Shown in pieces: positions 1 through 6,969 of a DNA stretch of 64,000 bases (position 1 is its first letter; each line of letters starts with the position of its first letter). The stretch is from Nesterenkonia sp. Act20 (GTDB taxonomy: Bacteria > Actinomycetota > Actinomycetes > Actinomycetales > Micrococcaceae). The notes beneath the pieces are model-generated. The model was not told the origin of the DNA. It ran no database searches and saw nothing but the letters and a program-made list of their open reading frames with translations. A program made the position numbers and the translations under genes. The stretch covers positions 1,518,391-1,582,390 of the forward strand of contig NZ_JADPQH010000001.1 in the NCBI RefSeq assembly GCF_019173455.1. Reading direction: 5' to 3'.

Positions 1-620
1 ACGAGCAGCACCACCAGCGGAGTCCATTCCCATACATCGGCCACGGCAACCCCGATGATCGCCCAGCTGGGGTCGGAGAGCACTGCGAAGGAGCCGGAGA
101 AGGAGGTGAACTGCCGCAGCAGCGTATCGATCAGGCCACCGGAGGGACTGAAGATGAAGCTGAATAGGATCCCCACGATCACGGGCGGCACGATCATCGG
201 AAGCAGCAGCAGAGTGCGCAGCACAGCGCCAGAGCTGACCGAGCGCCACAGCGCCACAGCGGTGGCCGTGCCGAGCACGGTGCTCACCGCCGCGACGCCT
301 AGTCCGTAGGAGGTGCCGAGGAGCATCGAGTCCTGCACGGCGGGGTCGCCGGCCGCGGCGCGGAGGTTCTGCAGGCCGGTGAACTCCTGGAAGGGCTGCC
401 CCAGGCTCGACCGGGAGAGGGCCGCAGCGGCGATGAACAGCAGTGGATACAGCGCCAGCACCAGAAGCACCAGCACGCTGGGAGTCACAAAGAGCCGGTG
501 ATGGAACCGCTCGGTCCGGCGCCTACGGGACGTCGGGGCAGCATCCGGTGAAGCCTCCGGCTGCGGCGGGGAGGCGGCTGCAGGGGGAATCCTTGTGCGC
601 TCACGCTGGTCAGTCGACAA
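1..620 (-). CDS. ABC transporter permease, sugar type (partial, 3' end outside window)
   Basis: This is the inner-membrane subunit of the importer served by the binding protein encoded just upstream. The visible translation has an Arg-rich cytoplasmic N-terminus (about 45 residues, ending near RRRRTERFHHR), a first membrane helix with LVLLVLALYPLLF, a periplasmic stretch and further helices with LRTLLLLPMIVPPVIVGILF, which is the MalF/UgpA-like layout. The best in-frame start is TTG at 620-618, preceded by GGGAGAGG at 4-nt spacing. It overlaps the binding-protein stop by 11 bases, so translation is probably coupled. The gene is cut by the window start; the EAA loop should lie beyond it. The family call is firm, the substrate is not known. 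Confidence 0.85.
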   Translation of the reverse strand, partial: MSTDQRERTRIPPAAASPPQPEASPDAAPTSRRRRTERFHHRLFVTPSVLVLLVLALYPLLFIAAAALSRSSLGQPFQEFTGLQNLRAAAGDPAVQDSMLLGTSYGLGVAAVSTVLGTATAVALWRSVSSGAVLRTLLLLPMIVPPVIVGILFSFIFSPSGGLIDTLLRQFTSFSGSFAVLSDPSWAIIGVAVADVWEWTPLVVLL

Positions 621-1953
621 GGAGCCTCTCCCATTCGCTCTGTACGGTGTCCAGGGTCTCCTGGGCAGAATCGCGCTGTTCGGAGAGATGAGCCGCGATC
701 TCATCGGTGAGCACCTGTGCCGCCTCCGTGGCGTTCTCCCCAGTGGGCCAGGCCAGAGCGCCGTCAAGGGTGGACTCGTTGACCTCCTGGAGCTGCGGGA
801 AGTCCTCCGAGTAGGTCTCGTCCTCGAGGGAGGTCACTCGGTTGGGGTCGATCCCTGTCGGAGGAAGCGCTGTCAGCAGCTCTGCGTTGACCTCGGCCGA
901 GGCCGCCCAGGTGATGAACTGCTGGGCCAGGTCGGACTTGTCGGTGTTTCCCGCAACCACCCAACTGAAGCCAGCCACGAGTGAGGCGCGAGGACGCTCA
1001 CCCTCTTCGGCTCGGGGAAGATAGGTCACACCCCATCCATCTGCCACTTCTGAGCCGGATTCGGGGTCCTGCGAGCGCACCCCGAGGTCCGTCCAGTTCT
1101 CGATGAACCCGACATTGCCGGCGAACCACGCCGAGTTGCCGGCGCCGAAGTCGGTCTCGGCGGGAGTGGGCAGCGCATCTTCCCAGACGTCTTCAAGGGC
1201 TTCCAGGGACTGCACTGCTTCCTGCGAGTTGATCACCGGTCGGCCTTCCCCATCCAAGAAGTCCCCGCCGAACCCGGCCAATCGGTTGGCAAAGCTCGCG
1301 CCGAGGATCATCGGCGACTGTTCGCCGAACACCGCTGCGCCGTAGACGCCATCCCCGCCCTCGTTCTCAGTGATGGTGCTGACCTGTTCGGCGTACTCGT
1401 CCCAGGTGGCGGGGGGTTCCTGGAAGCCATTGCGCTCAAGGATCTCCTCGTTGTAGAACAACGCGTGGATGTCGCCGTCGAAGGGGAGTCCGTAGATCTC
1501 CTCATCGACCAGTGCATAGGGTTCCCAGATGCTGGGGATGAAGTCCTCCACGTCGATCTCCGGGGTGGATTCCACGTAGTCGGTGAGCGGGGCGATGCTG
1601 CCGTCGGCAGCCAGATCGCCGAGGGAGACGTACCAGGGAGCTGAGACATCGTAGGTGTTGGCCCCTGACTGCTGGTCCAGGGTCAGCTGAGAGGCGATCT
1701 CGTCATAGGGGACGGTGGTGACGTTGATCTGCACGCCCGTCTCCGCCTCGTATTCTTCCGCAAGCCATTCGCCGGCTCCCTCGTGGGAGGCATTGAGCAG
1801 CAGATTCAGCTCCTCGCCGTCATAGTCTCCCGACGCCGCGTCGCCCTGGGACTGCGCCCCGGCGTCGGCGGAGCAAGCTGTGAGCGCCACCACGGAGAGG
1901 ACGGCTGCGAGCGCGAGGGGTGCGTGCCGGGGGATGGAGTTCTTGGTAGGCAT
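610..1953 (-). CDS. Extracellular solute-binding lipoprotein (family 1) of ABC importer
   Basis: This 447-residue protein captures the substrate outside the membrane and delivers it to the permease encoded next. The N-terminus is a lipoprotein signal with lipobox LTAC (Cys near residue 27). The mature part shows family-1 traits such as the segment YGLPFDGDIHALFYN and the C-terminal hinge region with WVVAGNTDKSDLAQQF, as in maltose/glycerol-3-phosphate type binding proteins. It is the fourth gene of a minus-strand operon that begins with a SAM-clan riboswitch and three flavin monooxygenase genes. An organosulfur substrate, possibly a sulfonated sugar or other sulfonate, is therefore my inference; classical sulfonate binding proteins belong to another family. 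The start is ATG with AGGAC upstream. Confidence 0.88.
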   Translation of the reverse strand: MPTKNSIPRHAPLALAAVLSVVALTACSADAGAQSQGDAASGDYDGEELNLLLNASHEGAGEWLAEEYEAETGVQINVTTVPYDEIASQLTLDQQSGANTYDVSAPWYVSLGDLAADGSIAPLTDYVESTPEIDVEDFIPSIWEPYALVDEEIYGLPFDGDIHALFYNEEILERNGFQEPPATWDEYAEQVSTITENEGGDGVYGAAVFGEQSPMILGASFANRLAGFGGDFLDGEGRPVINSQEAVQSLEALEDVWEDALPTPAETDFGAGNSAWFAGNVGFIENWTDLGVRSQDPESGSEVADGWGVTYLPRAEEGERPRASLVAGFSWVVAGNTDKSDLAQQFITWAASAEVNAELLTALPPTGIDPNRVTSLEDETYSEDFPQLQEVNESTLDGALAWPTGENATEAAQVLTDEIAAHLSEQRDSAQETLDTVQSEWERLLVD

Positions 1954-2054
1954 GAGCTGAGGTCCTGTTCTTCTGTGTGCTGGTCTGCAGATTGTCGGAT
2001 GAGCAAGTGGGGTGCCGCTGCTTGGACGTGAGGCCTCTCATGGGGAGGCGACGG

Positions 2055-3518
2055 TCAGTGGGAGCTCAGCAGTGCCTCGCGGGGCACCTCTGTGGCCTGG
2101 GCGCTCAGGTGCCTGAAGGCTCCCCGATACTGCGCGGCAGGATGTGTCTGCGGCAGTCGATCGGCTCCGGTGAGGCGCTGGCGAAGGGTGTCCGACGGCG
2201 CAGCGCTCTCCTCGAGTTGGCGGGCAAGTCCGCGGTCACGCAAGACCGGCAGGATGTGCTCGATGAACTCGTCATAGCTGCCAGGGATCGTCGAGTTGAT
2301 GACGTTGATCCCGTCGATGCCCGAGTCCTGCCAATCTGCCAGCTCTCCGGCGATCTGCTCGGGAGTGCCCACCACACGAGTGGACTGCGCCCGGAACCTG
2401 GCGAGATCCCGGAGTGTGACGCGGCCGTTCGGGGCCATCTTCTTGATCTCCTCCAGATGGCCCTGGGCCTGTTCTGTGTGTTCGAGCTCCTCGAGGGGCG
2501 TATCGATGGGGAGGTGCCCCACGTCTACGCCGAGACTTCCCGCCGTGTGCGCGATCAGCGCGTGATCGTCGATGGACTCATCAAGTTCGGCGGCCTTCTC
2601 AACAGCTTCGGCCTCCGTGGAGCCGACCACGAAGGACAGGCCCTGGATGAAGCTGACGTCCTCGGGGGATCGGCCGAAGCGACGCGCCCTGGCTTTGACG
2701 TCGGCGGCGTGAGCTGCAGCGATATCTCTGCGAGGGGCCATGGAGAAGGTTGCTTCGGCATGTTGTGCTGCGACGTCGCGGCCGCGATCCGATGAACCGG
2801 CTTGGAAAAGGAACGGGGTCCGCTGAGGCGAGGGTGCCACCAGGTGTGGGCCCTCCACGCTGTAACGCGGGCCCACGTGGTTGATCTTTGACACCAGAGC
2901 CGGATCCGCGTGGAGCCCTCGGCCGCGGGGATGCTCCGTCTCTTTGTCCTGCCTCAGTGCCTCGTCGCCCCAGGAACCCTCCCAGAGCTTGTAACAGACG
3001 TCGAGGTATTCCTCGGCCCACGCGTATCGGTCGTCATGGCCTGCGAGACCGGTGGCATCGAAGTTGCGGTGGGCATTCTCCTGGGCGCTGGTCACCACGT
3101 TCCATCCCACTCGTCCGCCGGAGAGGTGGTCAAGAGTGGAGAGCTGGCGGGCGAAGCTGAACGGGTGCGCCTGGATGACCGAGGATGTCAGGGCCAAGCC
3201 GATCCGATCTGTGACCGCGGCCAAGGCCGAGAGCAGCACCAACGGATCGTTCGACGGGACCTGGAGTCCACGGCGCACATGGGAGGCCCAACCGCCCTCG
3301 TGATTGCCGTAGAGACCTACTACGTCGGCGAAGAATGCGATGTCGAATCCTGCACCCTCGAGCTTCTTCACCAAGGAGGTCCAGTGGCTGAGTTCGTTGA
3401 ATCGATGTTGTTGGGCCTCTTCGCGGCGCCAGGCTCCCCCGATGATGTGGCTTGTGGTGTTCATCAGGAAAGCCGAGAGGATGAGCGGCTTGCGGGGCAT
3501 AGAGCTACTCCGGTTCAT
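2055..3518 (-). CDS. LLM-class flavin-dependent monooxygenase (NtaA/DszA/DmoA type)
   Basis: This luciferase-like monooxygenase uses reduced FMN supplied by a separate reductase. Relatives cleave C-S, S-oxide/sulfone or C-N bonds (DszA, DmoA, NtaA). Features typical of the group are LSAFLMNTTSH at the N-terminus, GRVGWNVVTS near residue 135, the family's conserved DDRYAWAEEYLDVCYKLW segment and FLFQAGSSDRGRDVAAQHAE. The length of 487 residues is somewhat long for the family because of a C-terminal extension. The ATG at 3518 overlaps the upstream stop as ATGA; a second Met lies at 3500. It follows two acyl-CoA-dehydrogenase-fold monooxygenase genes, the same pairing as DszC with DszA, so a two-step desulfurisation is plausible. 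The actual substrate cannot be read from the sequence. Confidence 0.88.
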   Translation of the reverse strand: MNRSSSMPRKPLILSAFLMNTTSHIIGGAWRREEAQQHRFNELSHWTSLVKKLEGAGFDIAFFADVVGLYGNHEGGWASHVRRGLQVPSNDPLVLLSALAAVTDRIGLALTSSVIQAHPFSFARQLSTLDHLSGGRVGWNVVTSAQENAHRNFDATGLAGHDDRYAWAEEYLDVCYKLWEGSWGDEALRQDKETEHPRGRGLHADPALVSKINHVGPRYSVEGPHLVAPSPQRTPFLFQAGSSDRGRDVAAQHAEATFSMAPRRDIAAAHAADVKARARRFGRSPEDVSFIQGLSFVVGSTEAEAVEKAAELDESIDDHALIAHTAGSLGVDVGHLPIDTPLEELEHTEQAQGHLEEIKKMAPNGRVTLRDLARFRAQSTRVVGTPEQIAGELADWQDSGIDGINVINSTIPGSYDEFIEHILPVLRDRGLARQLEESAAPSDTLRQRLTGADRLPQTHPAAQYRGAFRHLSAQATEVPREALLSSH

Positions 3519-4750
3519 GTGTAGAGAGAGATGGGCTGGAACTCGCCATTGAGGAAGTGCGCGCCGACCTCGAGCTTCTTGTAGTCCACGGGGTCGTGCA
3601 GCGAATGGGTGCGGATATTTCGCCAGTAGAGGTCGAAACCGTGCTTCGAGGCCGTGGAGGACGTACCCGTCGCCTCGAAGATCTGGTGCGTGAGGCGGGT
3701 GGCGACATCGGAGGAGACCACCTTGAGTTCGGCGATCTCGATGGCGAGCTCCCCGCGGACCGACTCAGTGACCGTGTCTCCCAATGTCAGTACCTGCTCA
3801 AACCTCTGGTTGACCCGTTCGGCAAGGGCGGCGACCCCGGCGGTGAAGGCCTTGAGTTCGCCGAGAAGACGCTGAACGAAGGGGTCATGTCGGTACTGCG
3901 AGGCGGTGGAGAGGAACCAGGCGTTGGGGCGGGCATTGATCAGCTCGCGCCCCTTCGCAAGTGCACCCTCCGCGATTCCGAGGTACAGATTGCCGAAGGC
4001 AAGCTGGATCCCCGGAGTGACCAGCGATGAGTAGGGCTCCTCAGACAGGAAACCGAGAACGTCCTGCTCCTGGACCTGCACGCTGTTGAAGATCACGGTG
4101 TTGGAGGATGAAAGACGCTGGCCCAGGAAGTCCCAGTCGTCCAGGTAGGTGACTCCCTCGCGGCCGTTCTCCAGGACGAAGGCCAGGACGCGTCCACTTT
4201 CGGGACCTTCGGAGACGCGTGCGTTGACCAGCAAGACATCTCCGACGGCGGAGCCTGTGGCGTACCGCTTGCGTCCGCTGAGCCGATATCCGCTCTCGCT
4301 CGGAGTCAGAGTGAGATCCGGATCTGTCGGATTGACCGCGTCGCCCCAGACCCATTGCTCTCGAGCCGTGGCGCGCAACCAGCGTTCGCGGTTCCCAGGC
4401 TCTGGGATGCCGAAGACGATGTTGGCCTCATTGACGTAGTGGTATGCCAAGAGCTGCGCGATGGACGCGTCGGCCCGAGCGATGATTCTCACGGCCTCCA
4501 GGGCGGTGGCCCAGTGGCCGCCACCACCACCGAACTCGCTTGGGACCAGCAGAGTGACCAAGCCGGAGGCCTTCAGAAGCTGGGTCTCGCGGTAGGGGAT
4601 CTCGTTGGCGCGGTCGCGTTCGACGGCGTCCTGGGAGAGAGTCTGCGCCACATGGGTGGCGATGGATCTCCAGTCCTCAAGTTCTGCGGCCGAGGCGCCT
4701 GCGCTCCAGTGGGTGCGGGCTTCTGTGCTGATGGGCGAAGGGTATGACAC
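3515..4750 (-). CDS. Acyl-CoA dehydrogenase-fold flavin monooxygenase (DszC/SfnB-like)
   Basis: This 411-residue protein has the acyl-CoA dehydrogenase fold. Members without the catalytic dehydrogenase glutamate (DszC, SfnB) act as reduced-flavin monooxygenases on organosulfur compounds. Visible markers are LVPSEFGGGGGHWATAL (N-domain), YATGSAVGDVLLVNARV and DDWDFLGQRLSSSNTV (beta domain; the D-W-D-x-x-G-x-R pattern is usual in SfnB/DszC members), and FEATGTSSTASKHGFDLYWRNIRTHSLHDPVDYKK at the C-terminus (flavin-facing Arg-Asn-x-Arg-Thr-His). It starts with GTG behind GGAGG. It sits 86 bases downstream of a paralogue and overlaps the LLM gene, all in the SAM-riboswitch operon. I infer S-oxygenation with flavin from the reductase encoded divergently. 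Confidence 0.85.
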   Translation of the reverse strand: MSYPSPISTEARTHWSAGASAAELEDWRSIATHVAQTLSQDAVERDRANEIPYRETQLLKASGLVTLLVPSEFGGGGGHWATALEAVRIIARADASIAQLLAYHYVNEANIVFGIPEPGNRERWLRATAREQWVWGDAVNPTDPDLTLTPSESGYRLSGRKRYATGSAVGDVLLVNARVSEGPESGRVLAFVLENGREGVTYLDDWDFLGQRLSSSNTVIFNSVQVQEQDVLGFLSEEPYSSLVTPGIQLAFGNLYLGIAEGALAKGRELINARPNAWFLSTASQYRHDPFVQRLLGELKAFTAGVAALAERVNQRFEQVLTLGDTVTESVRGELAIEIAELKVVSSDVATRLTHQIFEATGTSSTASKHGFDLYWRNIRTHSLHDPVDYKKLEVGAHFLNGEFQPISLYT

Positions 4751-4836
4751 GGGATCCTCCAGGGCATGGCGGGGCGGGCCGAGAGCGAGCGCTCATCGGA
4801 TTCAGACAGCGCACGCCAGTGCGCTGTCGCGGGCAG

Positions 4837-6051
4837 TCAGACGAGCTGGGTGACGGCCGAAACGTCTGGTTCGCCCACGCTCCATAGCCGCACCGGCTCG
4901 GTGCCGTTGACGCGGTAATCTCCGGCTATCCGCGCCTTGTACACCCAAGGGTTATGACTGGTGACCGTGCGTGCGTTGCGCCAATGACGGTCGAGACCTC
5001 GAGTCTGGCTGACTCCCGAGGCGCCTAGCACGTCGAAGATGCGCGTGACAGCTTCCAGCGCCGGTCGGTGCAGCGCCACCTGGGCGCGTCCCGTGGACAG
5101 CTCGGCGGCGTTGGCGGCAGCGATCGCTTCCTCCGGCCCAGAGGTGCGCGTGGCGAACGCTGCGTCGAGATACGTGGCAGTGTGAAGGACCTGCGCCCTG
5201 GCCAGCTCCGCGACCGCGTCCACCTCACCGATCGCCTGGAGCAGCTGAGGGTCCGTGCGGGGTGTGCGGGTGTTGGCGTGGGTGTAGGTGCGGGGACGCT
5301 CGTGCAGCAGTGCCGCCGCATCCCGCGCTGCGGCTTCGACGATCCCGGCCAAGACGATCAGCAGGATGTGCTGATACAGGGCCGTCTGGTAGGGGAAACG
5401 GTCCGTCAGTCCACGCAGCTCCGAGGTCTCCACCGCGGCATCGGAGAGCCGCGCCGTCCCTGACCCTGTAGTGCGCTGACCGAATCCGTCCCAGTCATCC
5501 TCGATCTGGACACCGGGCTGATCCCGACGAACCAGCACCGCGAGCTCATTGTCGTCGGCGTCCCGGGCTGTGACGTCGAGCCAGTCCGCGAAGATCGCCC
5601 CGGTTGTGTAGTACTTGACTCCGTTGACCACGGGCCCTGCCGAAGTCTCACTGACAAGCGTTCCCGACCGGTGAAAGCCACCCTTGCCAGGCTCGGTCCA
5701 GGCGTTGCCCACCAGTTCACCAGCGGCGAGACGCGTCAACCAGCCCTGCACAGGCCCTTCCGCGGCGGGGCGCCAGAGCAGGTCCTCCTCCACCGCAAAG
5801 TGCCCGCGCAGCACCTGAGGAAGGTTGCTGTCCTGGGCTGCGAGCTCCAGGAGCACCACACTGGTCTGCACCCAGTCGAGCCCGCTGCCTCCGGAGGACA
5901 CCGGAAGTCGCAGCCGACCGATGCCGGCGTCGGCGAGAGTGCGGACCTGTTCACGCGCCAGTTCCCTGTGGCATTCACGGTCCAGGGCAGAAAGCCCGGC
6001 GCGCTGCACAGCGTCTCGGAGTCCATCAGAGACAGGCAGATATATGTTCAT
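4837..6051 (-). CDS. Acyl-CoA dehydrogenase-fold flavin monooxygenase, first gene of sulfur operon
   Basis: This paralogue of the next gene is a second SfnB/DszC-type protein. It keeps LPVSSGGSGLDWVQTSVVLLELA in the N-domain, YYTTGAIFADWLDVTARD and DDWDGFGQRTTGSGT in the middle, and FDVLGASGVSQTRGLDRHWRNARTVTSHNPWVYK at the end. I chose ATG at 6051 (protein begins MNIYLPVSDG, 404 residues) because GGAGG lies 5 bases upstream; a longer reading from 6081 would run into the riboswitch. The SD is joined to the 3' strand of the riboswitch P1 helix, so SAM binding could block initiation directly. Having two acyl-CoA-dehydrogenase-fold enzymes suggests either successive oxidations or different substrates. 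Confidence 0.85.
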   Translation of the reverse strand: MNIYLPVSDGLRDAVQRAGLSALDRECHRELAREQVRTLADAGIGRLRLPVSSGGSGLDWVQTSVVLLELAAQDSNLPQVLRGHFAVEEDLLWRPAAEGPVQGWLTRLAAGELVGNAWTEPGKGGFHRSGTLVSETSAGPVVNGVKYYTTGAIFADWLDVTARDADDNELAVLVRRDQPGVQIEDDWDGFGQRTTGSGTARLSDAAVETSELRGLTDRFPYQTALYQHILLIVLAGIVEAAARDAAALLHERPRTYTHANTRTPRTDPQLLQAIGEVDAVAELARAQVLHTATYLDAAFATRTSGPEEAIAAANAAELSTGRAQVALHRPALEAVTRIFDVLGASGVSQTRGLDRHWRNARTVTSHNPWVYKARIAGDYRVNGTEPVRLWSVGEPDVSAVTQLV

Positions 6052-6059
6052 ACTTTCCT

Positions 6060-6140
6060 CCATCGATTCTGGCGGTAGCACCCGGCAATCCCGGGTTGCT
6101 GCGACATCGACGGGCCAGATCCCTCAGTCGCTCTGGATGG
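6060..6140 (-). ncRNA. SAM-I-clan riboswitch in leader of monooxygenase/ABC operon
   Basis: On the minus strand the leader reads CCATC (P1, 6140-6136), then GAGCGAC, the kink-turn-like TGAGGGA, loop TGGCCC, GTCGC closing P2, the core GCAACC, a P3 hairpin ACCCGG/CCGGGT, the core GGTGCTA, then CCGCCAGA and GATGG closing P1 (6064-6060). GCAACC and GGTGCTA are SAM-I hallmarks, and GGC in the P2 loop can pair with GCC as the clan pseudoknot. No clear P4 is seen, so a SAM-I/IV or SAM-IV-like subtype is possible. The last GG of P1 is the first GG of the GGAGG ribosome-binding site (6061-6057). This suggests translational repression when S-adenosylmethionine is plentiful. Confidence 0.88.
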
Positions 6141-6151
6141 TGATGGGCTCA

Positions 6152-6182
6152 AATATAGAGGACAAGCATGCTGTTTCGTCAA
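6152..6182 (-). promoter_or_regulatory. Candidate promoter of minus-strand sulfur operon
   Basis: TTGACG (6182-6177 on the minus strand) and TATATT (6157-6152) are separated by 19 bases; a 17-base spacing to TCTATA is also available. Transcription would begin close to 6145, just before the riboswitch aptamer. Confidence 0.5.
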
Positions 6183-6204
6183 ATGATCATGACGCCACAT
6201 GTCG

Positions 6205-6237
6205 AATTGTGTTCACTCGTCAGCTCTGAACACAATT
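6205..6237. promoter_or_regulatory. Perfect 11-bp dyad between divergent sulfur operons (candidate operator)
   Basis: AATTGTGTTCA (6205-6215) and TGAACACAATT (6227-6237) are exact reverse complements separated by 11 bases. The right arm overlaps the putative -35 of the plus-strand promoter, and the left arm is about 25 bases upstream of the minus-strand -35. This is the shape expected of a dimeric regulator site. No regulator gene is adjacent, so the protein is unknown. Confidence 0.55.
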
Positions 6238-6265
6238 GACGCGCGGGAGGATCTGGACGTCATAT
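6236..6265 (+). promoter_or_regulatory. Candidate promoter of plus-strand sulfur operon
   Basis: TTGACG (6236-6241) and TCATAT (6260-6265) are separated by 18 bases. A start near 6272 would leave about 58 nt before the riboswitch aptamer at 6330. The -35 overlaps the right arm of the dyad. Confidence 0.45.
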
Positions 6266-6329
6266 GGCGTCTCACAGTGCGAACAAATCTTGCTGCTCGA
6301 CGGTGCGACCCCGTAGCTTTGACTCGTAA

Positions 6330-6410
6330 CCATCCCGAGCGGCTGAGAGATCTGGCTCAGAGACGCCGCAGCAACCCGGATATGCCGGGTGCTAACGCCA
6401 GGACCGATGG
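6330..6410 (+). ncRNA. SAM-I-clan riboswitch in leader of flavin reductase-acs-metY operon
   Basis: This is the sister of the riboswitch on the other strand. P1 is CCATC (6330-6334) with GATGG (6406-6410). P2 is CGGC/GCCG with the TGAGAGA kink-turn-like element and a TGGCTC loop. The core GCAACC is followed by P3 ACCCGG/CCGGGT, core GGTGCTAA and CGCCAGG, whose GCC can pair with GGC of the P2 loop. There is no evident P4. As on the minus strand, the last GG of P1 is the start of the ribosome-binding GGAG (6409-6412), so both operons seem to use the same P1-sequesters-SD design. Confidence 0.9.
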
Positions 6411-6421
6411 AGTTGATTGAC

Positions 6422-6952
6422 ATGTCTGTCCCTGCTCGTATTTTCGAAGATCCTGCGGCCGCATCTCGCGTGGACTCCTTTGCGCTGCGCCATGCCCTCG
6501 CCCAGTTCCCGCAGGGCGTGGTCGCCGTCGGCGCTGAGGTCGACGGCTCCCCCGAGGCGATCATCGCGTCCACCTTCACGGTGGGGGTCTCCTTGGAGCC
6601 GCCGCTGGTCACCCTCGCCGTGCAGCACGATTCCTCCACCTGGCCCAAGCTCGCGCGAAGCGGCAAAGAGCTGGGCATCTCCGTGCTCGGCCGGGATCAG
6701 AACGGGCTCTGCCGGCAGATCGCCTCGAAGGACCGCGCGAACCGTTTCACCGGGGTGGAGTACCGGTTCCACGGTTCCGCCCTGCTGCTCGAGGGCGTGC
6801 CGATGTGGCTCCGTACCCGCATCTATGACGAGGTCAGAGCCGGGGACCACGACATCATCGTGCTGGAGATCCTGGATCTGGGCTTCACCGAGGACGCTGC
6901 CGGGCTGGTCTTCCACCAGCACAAGTTCAAGACCCTGACCCCCCTGAGCTGA
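6422..6952 (+). CDS. Flavin reductase family protein (partner of the monooxygenases)
   Basis: This 176-residue FMN-binding split-barrel protein should reduce FMN with NAD(P)H for the two-component monooxygenases encoded divergently. The signature runs from LRHALAQFPQGVVAVGAEV through ASTFTVGVSLEPPLVTLAVQHDSSTWPKL to GISVLGRDQNGLCRQIASK. The C-terminal part HDIIVLEILDL is usual for the HpaC/DszD-like family. I place the start at ATG 6422 (MSVPARIF), 9 bases after GGAG; earlier in-frame codons at 6389 and 6407 lie inside the riboswitch P3/P1 and are unlikely. It is the first gene of the riboswitch-controlled plus operon. Confidence 0.9.
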   Translation: MSVPARIFEDPAAASRVDSFALRHALAQFPQGVVAVGAEVDGSPEAIIASTFTVGVSLEPPLVTLAVQHDSSTWPKLARSGKELGISVLGRDQNGLCRQIASKDRANRFTGVEYRFHGSALLLEGVPMWLRTRIYDEVRAGDHDIIVLEILDLGFTEDAAGLVFHQHKFKTLTPLS

Positions 6953-6969
6953 CCCAGAAGGACCCCTCG

